DNA of 64,000 bases from Acinetobacter dispersus (GCF_009884975.1 NZ_CP041970.1:2108001-2172000), one strand, 5' to 3'; numbered from the stretch's first letter, positions 30,989-41,556 are shown. Program-made: numbers and translations. The notes: generated by a model not told the origin, from the letters alone.

Positions 30989-31018
30989 AAAAAAGCCTCT
31001 ATTGACTAGAGGCTTTTT
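30989..31018. terminator. Bidirectional terminator between the membrane-protein gene and ftsK
   Basis: AAAAAGCCTCTA pairs with TAGAGGCTTTTT over a five-base loop, with A- and T-tracts on both sides. It lies 16 bases beyond the ftsK stop. Confidence 0.9.
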
Positions 31019-31033
31019 AGCAAAGAGTTTTGA

Positions 31034-34000
31034 TTAAACCAAAATATCACGCTTACCATTGGCACCCATGGAACTCACAATGCCATTCTCTTCCATTTGG
31101 TCAATAATGCGGGCGGCACGGTTATAGCCAAGACTAAATTTACGCTGTAATGATGATGTTGATGCTTTACGTGTTTCTAGGACAAAGGATACACATTGAT
31201 CGTAAAGTGCATCACGACTTGGGTCACCATCACCATCTTCAAAACCACGAGATGTTGGTTCTTCATCAAATGGCGTGAGAATTTCATCAACATAATCGGG
31301 CTCACCACGTTCGCGCCAAGCATCACAAATACGGTTGACCTCATCATCACTAATAAAGGCACCATGCACACGCTCAGGCTCGATTTTACCCGGTCCTAGA
31401 AACAGCATATCACCATGACCGAGTAAGTCTTCTGCACCACCTGCATCGAGAATGGTACGCGAGTCAATTTTACTGTTGACACGTAATGCAACACGGGTTG
31501 GAATATTGGCTTTAATCAAGCCTGTAATGACATCGACCGAAGGACGTTGAGTTGCAAGTAATAGATGGATACCCGCTGCACGCGATTTCTGTGCCAAACG
31601 CGTAATCATTTCTTCCGCTTTTTTACCGACTTGCATGATCATGTCAGCGAACTCATCGGCAACAATTACAATTGATGGTAATGGTGCTAAACGTGGTGCT
31701 CGCTCGCCCACAACAGAATCACTGGCTTTCCATGTTGGATCAATGAGATCTTCACCATTGGCAATCGCTTCTTCGACCTTACGGTTATAGTCACTTAACT
31801 TACGAATTTTCAGGAATGACATCAGCTTATAACGGCGTTCCATTTCATTTACACACCAATTTAGCGCGCTGACGGCATCTTTCATATCCGTAACAACAGG
31901 CGTTAACAAATGTGGAATATCGTTATAGTTAGCTAATTCAAGCTGCTTTGGATCGATCAAAATTAAGCGTAACTGATCAGGTGTGTATTTCAGCAACATC
32001 GAAAGAATCATCGAGTTGACTGCAACCGACTTACCTGAACCTGTCGTTCCCGCAACCAACATATGCGGTGCTTTGCCGAGGTCAGTAATTACTGGATTTC
32101 CTGAAATGTCTTTACCCATCGCCATAGAGAGTAAACCCGCAGGGTCTTCAAAAGCTGGCGTTTTCAATAACTCAATCAAGCGTACCATTTCACGGCTGCT
32201 ATTCGGTACTTCAATTCCGATATACGGTTTACCCGGAATTACCTCAACCACACGAACAGAAGCCATCGACATAGAGCGGGCTAAATCACGCGAAATATTG
32301 GTCACTTTTGAGGCTTTCACCCCTGGTGCGAGATCCAGTTCAAAACGGGTAACGACTGGGCCAGGTTGCGCCTCTACCACCTGTGCTTTCACATTAAATT
32401 CTTGTAATTTAATTTCTAAAAGCTCAGAAAGACGTGACAATTGTTCAGCAGTGAAATTGACCTTTTTATTTGGATCCACATTATCAAGCAGCTCTAGGCC
32501 CGGCAAGGTTGGCAAATCAAGACGTTTTTTCGCCACTTGCATCGCACGCGACATCGGACGACCAAACGCATCTGTTAACGGTGCATCTAGGTCAAAATCA
32601 TCTTCAATCTCTAAATCAGATTCAGGCTCTGCCTTACCTGCAGTTTCTTGCCAAGCTTCAATGAAAGCTTCTTTAGACAAGGTTTCTTTTGGTGCTGACT
32701 TAACTTCAATAGGTGCCTTCACGAAAGCAGACGATTGCGCATAACTGGTGGTACGCGGACTGCTATTTTCATGCTCATCTTCCACGAGAAGATCATTAAA
32801 ATCATCTCGTTCTTCATTAACGCTATTGTGGGTTTCATCTTGAGTTGGAGATGAATATGACTGCGTTGTTATTTCTGTTGATCGTGCAGACTCAGTAATT
32901 AGAGCTTCGATATCCGCTTCAAATTCAGCTTCAGGCACATGATGATTTGGTGCTGCTACAGGCTCTTGGGTAAATGGCGTATGCAAATCTGTTGCTGTCT
33001 TACTATTCGGTACCGCAGCCAACAACTCATCAAAGATTTGATCATCATTCCAATCTAAATTGCTTATATTTGCTTGTTGCGTTAACGAATCTGTACGTGC
33101 CGCAGGCGCATAATGCGTAGCAGCATTGGCTGAATCATCTGCAGCTCTTAATAATGCATCAATCTCTTGTTTATGGCTCGCATCGTCATGTTGCAATGCA
33201 CGCCATACCTCACCCGTTTGCACTAAACGTTGACTTTCTGTCTCAAACTGATGAGCTCGCTGTAGTGTCTGTTCAAAATCTTCAACCTGCTCTACAGCTT
33301 GTGGTTGGGAATTGTGCTGTTGCTCTTTCGCAACCACATCGGCAAATAATTTTTCAGCCATTAATTGATGATGTGAATCATCAATTTTAATCAGTTTTGC
33401 CTGAACTTGATTCGCTTTAGCGTCATTGGTCTCTGCTACAGGAGCAGGCTCAGTTTGTACTTTACTCTTAATTGCTGGTGTATCGGCTGCGGCTAATTGC
33501 TCAGTCAGGTCATATGCAGACTCATGCTGTGGCACATTTTTATAGAATAAATCTTGTAAATAGGCCGGTGTATTTTTCAGAGTGATCCAGGTCTTGTTCC
33601 ACTGAATCCCAAAAGCCAACGTAAGCAATAAAATACTGAATGCCAGTAAGAAAAGGGTTGCACCATAAATCGTTAATAATTGAGATAAACTCCGCCCCAA
33701 CTCATAACCAATGATACCGCCTGCTGCATTATCCAAGGTATCCGCTGGTGTATTCCAATGTAAATACAGTAAGCTTGAAATTGAAAGAATCAAGAAGAAT
33801 TGGGCAGCATAACGAAATGGACGGTTTAAAAAGCTTCTTGGCCACCAGACCTGAATAGCCTCGATGAATAAGAATAGTGGGATGAGCAAACTCGCCCAGC
33901 CCAAAAATCCAAACAGTAAATCTGCGATCCAAGCACCTGCTACACCACTTGCATTTGAGACCTGCTGGGTATCACTGGAAATATGCATCCAGCCCGGATC

Positions 34001-34105
34001 AAATGGTGTATAAGTCACTGTGGCAAGAAATAAATAAATGCCAAAAGAAATCAAAAATAATGTCATTAAAAAGCGTTGTGCATAAACACTTGACACCGCA
34101 GTCAT
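31034..34105 (-). CDS. ftsK: DNA translocase FtsK
   Basis: 1023 residues. Four transmembrane spans lie in the first about 180 residues (septum anchoring), then a long acidic Glu/Gln/Thr-rich linker (about 200-530). The motor has Walker A GTTGSGKSVAVN (near 680) and Walker B IVIVADEFADM. The C-terminal gamma winged helix, DQCVSFVLETRKASTSSLQ...IVSSMG, reads KOPS and activates XerCD at dif. The linker is low-complexity but uninterrupted. Convergent with the preceding gene and divergent from trxB. Confidence 0.96.
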   Translation of the reverse strand: MTAVSSVYAQRFLMTLFLISFGIYLFLATVTYTPFDPGWMHISSDTQQVSNASGVAGAWIADLLFGFLGWASLLIPLFLFIEAIQVWWPRSFLNRPFRYAAQFFLILSISSLLYLHWNTPADTLDNAAGGIIGYELGRSLSQLLTIYGATLFLLAFSILLLTLAFGIQWNKTWITLKNTPAYLQDLFYKNVPQHESAYDLTEQLAAADTPAIKSKVQTEPAPVAETNDAKANQVQAKLIKIDDSHHQLMAEKLFADVVAKEQQHNSQPQAVEQVEDFEQTLQRAHQFETESQRLVQTGEVWRALQHDDASHKQEIDALLRAADDSANAATHYAPAARTDSLTQQANISNLDWNDDQIFDELLAAVPNSKTATDLHTPFTQEPVAAPNHHVPEAEFEADIEALITESARSTEITTQSYSSPTQDETHNSVNEERDDFNDLLVEDEHENSSPRTTSYAQSSAFVKAPIEVKSAPKETLSKEAFIEAWQETAGKAEPESDLEIEDDFDLDAPLTDAFGRPMSRAMQVAKKRLDLPTLPGLELLDNVDPNKKVNFTAEQLSRLSELLEIKLQEFNVKAQVVEAQPGPVVTRFELDLAPGVKASKVTNISRDLARSMSMASVRVVEVIPGKPYIGIEVPNSSREMVRLIELLKTPAFEDPAGLLSMAMGKDISGNPVITDLGKAPHMLVAGTTGSGKSVAVNSMILSMLLKYTPDQLRLILIDPKQLELANYNDIPHLLTPVVTDMKDAVSALNWCVNEMERRYKLMSFLKIRKLSDYNRKVEEAIANGEDLIDPTWKASDSVVGERAPRLAPLPSIVIVADEFADMIMQVGKKAEEMITRLAQKSRAAGIHLLLATQRPSVDVITGLIKANIPTRVALRVNSKIDSRTILDAGGAEDLLGHGDMLFLGPGKIEPERVHGAFISDDEVNRICDAWRERGEPDYVDEILTPFDEEPTSRGFEDGDGDPSRDALYDQCVSFVLETRKASTSSLQRKFSLGYNRAARIIDQMEENGIVSSMGANGKRDILV

Positions 34106-34342
34106 ATACAGTCCTGTAACCCAATTCGTTATTTGTTAGTATCTTTTAAGGTCTAAATTACCTTAATCAATAAGTTTTATATTATGCACTCGTTCTTACA
34201 AAAAAGATGCACGATTGTTTACTGTTGTTGTTAACATCCTGCTCGGATATAGCTCAATTCGATTGAGTTAATCAGTATTATCCCGATGGATTTAGCCCAC
34301 TCCCCTTCGGATTCACGTATAATTTTAGCAGTTTTGATATAA

Positions 34343-35308
<966 letters not shown>

Positions 35309-35322
35309 TCGGGCCAAAATTT

Positions 35323-35350
35323 AAAAACCACCAGACATTGGTGGTTTTTT
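35323..35350 (+). terminator. Terminator after trxB
   Basis: AAAAACCACC pairs with GGTGGTTTTTT over a seven-base loop. Confidence 0.9.
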
Positions 35351-35426
35351 TATGCCTGCATCCCTACAATCAAAAAATGATGACTTTTTGAATGTACATT
35401 TTTTAGATAATTGATAGGGTAAATAA

Positions 35427-36983
35427 ATGACAACAACATGGACCAATGGCTACCAAACTGAAGTAAATTATACCTACGGTTATTATCGAGACCTCAGCCC
35501 GAATTTCCAAAAGTTTTGCTTATTACTCAATGGTATTGATAGTCCCGACTTTCAGGAAAATCAAACACATTGTGAACTTGGTTTTGGTCAAGGTGTCAGC
35601 ATCAATATTCATGCAACCTGTAACGAAGCAAAGTTTTATGGCACAGACTTCAATCCTGCTCATGCAGCACATGCCAACCAATTAGCAGAACACAGTAATA
35701 CTGAGCATTATTTTTATGATGATAGCTTTGAAGAGTTGCTGAATCGCCAAGATTTGCCCATGTTTGACTCGATCAGTTTGCACGGCATCTGGAGCTGGAT
35801 CAGCTATGAGAACCAGCACATTATTTTAAAATTTATCCGTAAATTTTTAAAACCCAATGGTATTGTCTATATCAGCTATAACTGTGTCACAGGTTGGGCT
35901 GCCAATATGCCAATCCGTGAGCTGTTCCATAGCCACTTCAAATTCAATAGCAAAAGCACCAATCCTCTACAAAAGGTCAGTGAAGCCCTCAGCTTCAGTG
36001 AAGACCTACTTAAACAAAATCCAATTTTTGCACAACGCAATCCCAATGCCGTACAAAAAGTCGCTGATTTAAAACAGCAAAATCCGAATTATTTGATTCA
36101 TGAATATTTAAATCAAGATTGGCAATGTTTTTCTTTCCAGCAAATTGTACGTATTTTAGATGAAATCAAACTATCTTATGCAGGTTCAACCGATCTAAGT
36201 ACTCACTTAGATAACATCAATTTTTCAGAACAACACCAAGCTTTTTTGAATGCGATTGAGCACCCAATTTTCAAAGAACAATGCCGCGACTATTTTGCCA
36301 ACACGCAATTTAGACGTTACCTATTTATTCGCGGTAAAAACAATTTAACCCCATTACAGGTGCAAGAGCGACTGCGTAACACAGCTTTTGTATTGCTCAC
36401 AGCTAAGGAACAACTTCCAACCAATATCAATGGCTTATTAGGCACCTTTAATTTAATCGAGGAAATCTACACGCCAATTGGTGATAAATTCGCACAGGAA
36501 AACTATCGACCGCTGACGATTGCCGAATTAGAACAAAGTTTCCCACAATTAAATTATGCAAAGATCCTCAATGCTCTAGTAATTTTGTCTCACTTAGGCT
36601 TGGCTCAACCTTGTCAAAGATTAGAGCCCAAACAAGAAACATTGCAACAGTGTCATCGCTTAAATCATTATTTACTCAAACAAGCCAGTTTTCATCAGAA
36701 TTATAGTGTTTTGATTAGTCCACTTACCGGTATTGGTATTCCAACTGAGCATTTCCATCAATTGTTCTATCGTGCACATTTTATTGATGGCTTAGCGTCA
36801 GCGAGTGACTTTGCACAATATGTTCAAGATGTCATCAGTCAACTGAATTGGTTGGTCTTGGACAGTGACGGAAAAACCGTTACTGATCGAGAAAAAAGTC
36901 TCGAAATTATTCAAGCCAAAGCACAGCTTTTCTTGGATAGTAACAAACTACAAATTGCTAAACAGCTACGCTTATTTAATTAA
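35427..36983 (+). CDS. Class I SAM methyltransferase with a methyltransferase regulatory domain
   Basis: 518 residues. The Rossmann MTase domain is N-terminal, with CELGFGQG as motif I (about 51-58) and the acidic end of strand 2 in FYGTDFNPAHA. DSISLHGIWSWIS and VYISYNCVTGW follow. The centre and C-terminus (about 230-518) fit the PKMT-type regulatory domain found in putative bacterial protein or lipid methyltransferases. The substrate is unknown. It is transcribed alone, after trxB. Confidence 0.8.
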   Translation: MTTTWTNGYQTEVNYTYGYYRDLSPNFQKFCLLLNGIDSPDFQENQTHCELGFGQGVSINIHATCNEAKFYGTDFNPAHAAHANQLAEHSNTEHYFYDDSFEELLNRQDLPMFDSISLHGIWSWISYENQHIILKFIRKFLKPNGIVYISYNCVTGWAANMPIRELFHSHFKFNSKSTNPLQKVSEALSFSEDLLKQNPIFAQRNPNAVQKVADLKQQNPNYLIHEYLNQDWQCFSFQQIVRILDEIKLSYAGSTDLSTHLDNINFSEQHQAFLNAIEHPIFKEQCRDYFANTQFRRYLFIRGKNNLTPLQVQERLRNTAFVLLTAKEQLPTNINGLLGTFNLIEEIYTPIGDKFAQENYRPLTIAELEQSFPQLNYAKILNALVILSHLGLAQPCQRLEPKQETLQQCHRLNHYLLKQASFHQNYSVLISPLTGIGIPTEHFHQLFYRAHFIDGLASASDFAQYVQDVISQLNWLVLDSDGKTVTDREKSLEIIQAKAQLFLDSNKLQIAKQLRLFN

Positions 36984-37070
36984 ACTCGCAAAGGGAATGA
37001 CAATGCCAAAGATTGCCATTCCCTACAACTTCAGTTAGCTTAGAATCATTCTTATTTGCTTTTTCTGATC

Positions 37071-37802
37071 ATGCAACAGCTTCCTCCCTCACAATATATA
37101 TTCCCCAATCCAATTGAAGCAGATCCAGAAGGTCAAGGATTTATCTGCATCGGCGCAGACCTTTCACCCTCAACCTTATTTGAAGCCTATACGCATGGCT
37201 TATTCCCTTGGTTTAATGAAGACGAGCCAATTTGCTGGTGGAGTCCTGAACCACGTTGCATTATCGAGCCACATGCTTACAAACCAAGTAAATCTTTAAT
37301 TCGAAATATGAAAAAGCATGATTATCGAATTACCATTAATAATGCTTTTGAAGACGTGATTCGTTCTTGTTCATTGCCTCGGAGCTATGCCAATGAAACA
37401 TGGATTAGTGAAGATATCATTGCAGGCTATTGCGCCTTGTTCCAAGCAGGATATGCGTACAGTGTTGAAGTCTGGCAGCAAGATAACTTGGTTGGCGGAC
37501 TCTATGGTGTCAGTATTGGCAAAGGCTGTTTTGGAGAGTCCATGTTTAGTACTGAAACCGATGTTTCTAAGATGGCTTTCTATACTTTAATGCTGATTGG
37601 GCAAGAAAATCAGTTACCGTGGATTGATTGCCAATTGGTCAATGATCACCTTTTAAGCCTCGGTGCGAGTACACTTTCTCGCCAAGCCTACCTTAAATCG
37701 TTACAAGATGTAATTATTGCCCCCTCTATCAATTGGAAAAGTTATCAAGAACGTGTATTTTCAAGTAAAACAATAGCAGTTTTTGCAAAATTAGACGGTT
37801 AA
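37071..37802 (+). CDS. aat: Leucyl/phenylalanyl-tRNA--protein transferase
   Basis: 243 residues from ATG 37071 (an in-frame TTG at 37056 is less likely). [20 protein letters not shown] (about 44-63) is the family signature, and [28 protein letters not shown] follows. It adds Leu or Phe to N-terminal Lys/Arg substrates, marking them for ClpAP. It is followed 28 bases later by bpt, giving both branches of the bacterial N-degron tagging system in one operon. Confidence 0.95.
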   Translation: MQQLPPSQYIFPNPIEADPEGQGFICIGADLSPSTLFEAYTHGLFPWFNEDEPICWWSPEPRCIIEPHAYKPSKSLIRNMKKHDYRITINNAFEDVIRSCSLPRSYANETWISEDIIAGYCALFQAGYAYSVEVWQQDNLVGGLYGVSIGKGCFGESMFSTETDVSKMAFYTLMLIGQENQLPWIDCQLVNDHLLSLGASTLSRQAYLKSLQDVIIAPSINWKSYQERVFSSKTIAVFAKLDG

Positions 37803-37830
37803 CGGATGAACACCTTGGAGGGACAGATTA

Positions 37831-38646
37831 ATGAAATCATATCAACCCAAGTCCCTTTTAAATGACTTACAGTACTATATTACGCCACCGCACGACTGCA
37901 GTTATCTTGATAACAAATCAGCCCGAATGGTGTTCCTAGATCCAATTCACCGTATCGATGTGGTGACTTTGTCAGAACTTTCTCGTGTTGGTTTTCGTCG
38001 TAGCGGTGATTTTGTCTATCGTCCTGAATGTCACTTATGTCGCCAATGCTTATCTTGCCGTGTTCCCGTTCAAGAATTTAAAATGAACAGCAGCCAAAAA
38101 AAGGCATGGAAACGCAATCAAGATTTGCAAATGAGTATTTTGCCGACCTCGCAAGCCACTCAACAACACTACGACTTATATGAACGTTATATCAATGAAC
38201 GTCACTCAGATGGTGATATGTATCCTGCCAGTCTTGATCAGTTTGAAAAATTTCTGGTACATAGCTGCACAGAAAGTTTCTTTATTGAACTTTGGAAAGA
38301 CCAAAAACTGATTGGTGTTTCAACTTGTGATTTGATGGATGACGGACTGTCAGCCGTTTATACCTTCTTTGATCCAGATGAACAACGCCGTTCTTTAGGT
38401 GTGTTTGCGATCCTTAAACAAATCGAATATGTACGTACATTGAACCTAGACTATTTATATCTAGGCTACTGGGTGCCACATTCACCCAAAATGAATTATA
38501 AATCGCAATATACGCCACTCGAATTATTGCTTGATGGGCAATGGCGTCGACTCAATCGCCCACTCTCTGAAAATGAGATCCATCAACTTGGAAATTCATT
38601 GATGAGTACGCTACCTTCTGAGTGGAATAATTTAATTATTAAATAA
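37831..38646 (+). CDS. bpt: Aspartate/glutamate leucyltransferase
   Basis: 271 residues. The N-terminal cysteine-containing region ECHLCRQCLSCRVPV (about 68-82) and GYWVPHSPKMNYKSQYTPLE (about 211-230) are diagnostic of ATE/Bpt proteins. The enzyme transfers Leu to N-terminal Asp/Glu for ClpS/ClpAP degradation. GGAGGG precedes the ATG. The 3' end overlaps the convergent rimI by 15 bases. Confidence 0.95.
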   Translation: MKSYQPKSLLNDLQYYITPPHDCSYLDNKSARMVFLDPIHRIDVVTLSELSRVGFRRSGDFVYRPECHLCRQCLSCRVPVQEFKMNSSQKKAWKRNQDLQMSILPTSQATQQHYDLYERYINERHSDGDMYPASLDQFEKFLVHSCTESFFIELWKDQKLIGVSTCDLMDDGLSAVYTFFDPDEQRRSLGVFAILKQIEYVRTLNLDYLYLGYWVPHSPKMNYKSQYTPLELLLDGQWRRLNRPLSENEIHQLGNSLMSTLPSEWNNLIIK

Positions 38647-39093
38647 CGCTGCAAAATCATCAGTGCATGTTTTGACCATAATCACAGCATGCTCTCTTGA
38701 ACCATCGGGGTTTGGATAATAATTTTTACGCAAATCTATTTGGTGAAAACCTGACTTTTCATACAAACGAATTGCGGCTGTATTGCTCTCACGAACTTCC
38801 AGAAAAATCTGGATCGGATTATTTTTTAATTGCTGTATTGAACTTTCTAATAATTCATAACCCAGTCCTTTGCCCTGTTGGCTTGGGTGAATCGCCATCA
38901 ACAATAAATTCGCTTCGTCCAAAACTGGCTGCAAAATACAGAAACCCACCACTTGATTGGCTTGCTCATACACCGTACATTGATAAGAGGCGAAAGATTC
39001 CTGAAACTGCTGCTTCGACCATGGATGTGTTTGAACTAAAGCTTCAATTGCAGAAATACGATCTAAATCTTTTTCTTGCATCAATCGAATCAC
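38632..39093 (-). CDS. rimI: Ribosomal protein S18-alanine N-acetyltransferase RimI
   Basis: 153 residues, GNAT fold. LLLMAIHPSQQGKGLGYELLE is the acetyl-CoA loop, then LEVRESNTAAIRLYEKSGF, the RimI signature, and the ending NYYPNPDGSREHAVIM with the conserved Tyr/Glu-His. It acetylates the N-terminus of S18. Convergent overlap with bpt. Confidence 0.92.
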   Translation of the reverse strand: MIRLMQEKDLDRISAIEALVQTHPWSKQQFQESFASYQCTVYEQANQVVGFCILQPVLDEANLLLMAIHPSQQGKGLGYELLESSIQQLKNNPIQIFLEVRESNTAAIRLYEKSGFHQIDLRKNYYPNPDGSREHAVIMVKTCTDDFAALFNN

Positions 39094-39151
39094 GATCTGC
39101 TACTCTATAAAATACTGCTGCAGATTATCAGCAATTTAAAGCAAAATTTGA

Positions 39152-39181
39152 ATAAAAAAATGGGCAGTTTTGACTGCCCAT
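39152..39181 (-). terminator. Terminator after the first PF10118 gene
   Basis: ATGGGCAGT pairs with ACTGCCCAT over TTTG; on the minus strand a run of seven T follows. Confidence 0.9.
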
Positions 39182-39186
39182 TGAAG

Positions 39187-40071
39187 TTAACTTAGATTAA
39201 AACCCAACTCAGCACGCCATTTATTCAGCAACGCAGTCGTATCTTGATCGTTTGGATGAAATTTCGGTCTTAAAAAATCCAATAAGGTTGGGATTTGGCG
39301 AGTCATAAAGCCTTTATAGCCATACATGAATTTGATCATGTATTTGGTATCACGCCATGTTAATTTGCCATCAGTTCGCAAAAGTTTCGCTGTGAAATAA
39401 GATTGAGTGATAAAGATCAAACCCATCGCAATAACCAAAGCCAATGAACGCATAAAATACGCTTTAGGACCTTGACCATACATCGCTTCATAGACATCAA
39501 AGGCAACTGCCTTATGTTCATTTTCTTCTACTGCATGCCACATCCATAAGTGATACATGGTTTGATCCATAAACATTGCTTGGATGTCTGGATTGCTTAA
39601 TAGTTCTTCTGCAATAGTGGAAGTAAAGTGCTCTAAGGCACACGTTCCAGTAAGCCCAATCATCTCTTTACTAAAACCAAATGGTTTTAGTACTTTTGAA
39701 GCAACGCCTATAGTGCGATTAATCAGACGTCCAGTTTGAGCCTCTAACTCACGAACATCATAACCATAAGCTTGAGCCGAGGCATTAAAAGCCAAATGCT
39801 CTTTAGAATGCATCGCTTCTTGACCAATAAAGGCACTAATCTCTTTCTGCAGCCGCTGATCTGCCAATTTAGGGTCATTACGTACTGCACGGGTACTATT
39901 TACAAAGAATTGCTCACCTTCAGGAAATAGTGCCGAAAGCGCAGTCATAAAATGTGTGAGTGCAGCATCGCCATTGGCCCAATAACGTGGCACTTCACCA
40001 AATTCAAAATCCATTCGGCGTACGGGAAAGCTGGCACCAGCACGGTTTGAAATATTAACTTTAGCATTCAT
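39187..40071 (-). CDS. PF10118-type metal-dependent hydrolase, paralogue 1
   Basis: 294 residues. The ferritin-like helical protein has putative metal-ligand motifs QEAMHSKEH (about 84-92), LEHFTS (about 143-148) and EENEHKAVAFDVYE (about 179-192), an arrangement like a di-iron or zinc site with E/H pairs. A hydrophobic segment, ALVIAMGLIFITQSYFT, near 210-226 may anchor it. The family is called metal-dependent hydrolase, but its chemistry is unproven; an oxidative di-iron role is possible. It is clearly homologous to the next gene (same N-terminus MNAKVN.SNRAGASFPVRRM). Confidence 0.85.
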   Translation of the reverse strand: MNAKVNISNRAGASFPVRRMDFEFGEVPRYWANGDAALTHFMTALSALFPEGEQFFVNSTRAVRNDPKLADQRLQKEISAFIGQEAMHSKEHLAFNASAQAYGYDVRELEAQTGRLINRTIGVASKVLKPFGFSKEMIGLTGTCALEHFTSTIAEELLSNPDIQAMFMDQTMYHLWMWHAVEENEHKAVAFDVYEAMYGQGPKAYFMRSLALVIAMGLIFITQSYFTAKLLRTDGKLTWRDTKYMIKFMYGYKGFMTRQIPTLLDFLRPKFHPNDQDTTALLNKWRAELGFNLS

Positions 40072-40151
40072 ACCCTGTTCTCCTATACGATGAATACGCT
40101 TTATTGATTATTTTCTATACTTTATTTATACGCCCTTTTCAGCGCATCCAA

Positions 40152-40192
40152 TAAGTGCAGATAAGGTCATAAAAGCATCATCTTAGGACATG
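40152..40192 (-). promoter_or_regulatory. Direct-repeat regulatory element upstream of PF10118 paralogue 1
   Basis: Read on the minus strand: TGTCCTAA (40090 side at 40083-40090 plus 100, i.e. bases 40183-40190) and the related TGACCTTA (40162-40169) are 21 bases apart, then CTGCACTTAT. The same arrangement occurs upstream of the second paralogue. Repeats two helical turns apart suit an AraC/XylS-type activator; this is inference. Confidence 0.55.
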
Positions 40193-40236
40193 TCGCCTTA
40201 CTCAAAATTCTGTATGAAATGAAAGGTTAAAAATAA

Positions 40237-40267
40237 AAAAGGGGACAAAATTTATTGTCCCCTTTTC
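40237..40267 (-). terminator. Terminator after the second PF10118 gene
   Basis: GGGGACAA (40241-40248) pairs with TTGTCCCC (40255-40262); on the minus strand TTTTTTATTTTTAA follows. Confidence 0.88.
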
Positions 40268-40295
40268 AGGAATTTCGAGTAAGAATAGGAAGGAT

Positions 40296-41177
40296 TTACA
40301 GACCTAATTTTGCCTTCCAATCTTGCAGTAATTGCACAGTATCTAAATCATTTGGATGGAAACCAGGCTTGAAGTACGCCAACATTTCACCCGCCATTCC
40401 AGAGATAATTCCTTTCGACGGACTATAGGCATATTCATAAATCATACCTAGCTCTTTGAGATTTAATTTTCCATCATCTTTCAATAATTTCAATACGAAT
40501 GAAGATTGAGTCAAGAAAATTGCAACCATCGAAACAACCAGTGCAGTATTGCGTAATGCATAGGCCTTTACGCCACGACCAAAAATTTCTTCATACACAT
40601 CATAAGCAACTGCTTTATGTTCATTTTCTTCTACCGCATGCCATAACCACATATATTCCATGGTCTTGTCTTGCATTAATTCTTGAATATGCGGATTACG
40701 CAATAATTCTGAAGCAATGGTTGCAGTAAAATGTTCGAGTGCTGTGGTTGCAGTCAAATCCACCATTTCTTGTGTCATGCCAAATGGCTTAACCAATTTA
40801 GCAAATAGTTTACGGCCGGTTTGAATCACGACACCTGTTCTTCGTTCAAGTGTCTCGACATCATGACCATACTTCTGAGCTGAAGCATTAAAGTTGACAT
40901 GCTCTTGAGTATGCATCGCCTCTTGCCCAATAAAAGCACTGATTTCTTTTTGCAGCTTTTCATTGTCTTTAATGGCTGGGTGATAACGTACAGCACGCAC
41001 TGAGTCGATAAAGAGTTTTTCACCATCTGGAAATAGTGCAGATAAACCTGTCATAAAATGAGTTAATCCAGCAGAACCACTGACCCAATATTCAGGAACT
41101 TCATTAAAATCAAAATTCATACGACGTACTGGGAAACTTGCACCTGCACGATTCGAAACATTCACTTTAGCATTCAT
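40296..41177 (-). CDS. PF10118-type metal-dependent hydrolase, paralogue 2
   Basis: 293 residues. The same ligand motifs as its neighbour appear in order: QEAMHTQEH (about 85-93), LEHFTA (about 144-149) and EENEHKAVAYDVYE (about 180-193), and a hydrophobic segment, ALVVSMVAIFLTQSSFV, near 211-227. Head-to-tail tandem duplication with paralogue 1, each with its own promoter region and terminator, suggests specialised substrates or conditions rather than one operon. Confidence 0.85.
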   Translation of the reverse strand: MNAKVNVSNRAGASFPVRRMNFDFNEVPEYWVSGSAGLTHFMTGLSALFPDGEKLFIDSVRAVRYHPAIKDNEKLQKEISAFIGQEAMHTQEHVNFNASAQKYGHDVETLERRTGVVIQTGRKLFAKLVKPFGMTQEMVDLTATTALEHFTATIASELLRNPHIQELMQDKTMEYMWLWHAVEENEHKAVAYDVYEEIFGRGVKAYALRNTALVVSMVAIFLTQSSFVLKLLKDDGKLNLKELGMIYEYAYSPSKGIISGMAGEMLAYFKPGFHPNDLDTVQLLQDWKAKLGL

Positions 41178-41264
41178 GCTGCCTACTCCTTTTCAGTGGA
41201 ATATCTCCACTGAGTACTTTTGTTCGTTTTCTTGAGTTTTATATTACGGTTTTATGCGAATCAA

Positions 41265-41306
41265 TTAAGTGCAGTTTAGGACAGCGTGGTATCAGTTTAG
41301 GACATG
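41265..41306 (-). promoter_or_regulatory. Direct-repeat regulatory element upstream of PF10118 paralogue 2
   Basis: On the minus strand two exact TGTCCTAA copies (41297-41304 and 41276-41283) lie 21 bases apart, followed by CTGCACTTAATTG, about 95 bases before the start codon. The spacing and the flanking CTGCACTTA match the element upstream of paralogue 1. Confidence 0.6.
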
Positions 41307-41310
41307 AGGA

Positions 41311-41508
41311 GGAAATTTTAATTAATTATTAAAATTTCCGACGCAAGAGAAAAAAGAAAACCAATGAAACTAATTTTCTGACGTAAAGGAAAAATTTAAT
41401 TAAGTATTAAATTTTTCGACGCAAGAGAAAAAGAAAATCAATGAAACTACTTTTTGAGCTAAAAGAAAAATTTAATTGAATATTTGATTTTAGATATAAG
41501 AAAACTAC
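41311..41508. repeat. Tandem 77-bp imperfect repeat, two full units and a partial third
   Basis: Unit 1 (41311-41387), unit 2 (41388-41464) and partial unit 3 (41465-41508) each start with a palindromic A/T block such as AAATTTTAATTAATTATTAAAATTT broken to shorter arms in later units. They continue with CGACGCAAGAGAAAAA, AATCAATGAAACTA and a T-rich end. The repeats lie in the 379-base gap between the tuf terminator and the PF10118 paralogue 2 promoter. Nothing in them codes for protein. Confidence 0.8.
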
Positions 41509-41514
41509 AGACAT

Positions 41515-41542
41515 AAAAAAACACCCCAGAGGGGTGTTTTTT
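41515..41542 (-). terminator. Terminator of the str operon after tuf
   Basis: AAAAAACACCCC pairs with GGGGTGTTTTTT over a short loop, just past the tuf stop. Confidence 0.92.
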
Positions 41543-41556
41543 ATCACTCTAAGCGA

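Noticed and set aside
31983..32744. 253-codon plus-strand frame inside ftsK
   Set aside because: It is the antisense shadow of the FtsK motor and has no ribosome site or recognisable protein.
41311..41508. Possible CRISPR array
   Set aside because: Units are 77 bases, contiguous and diverged, without unique spacers or cas genes.
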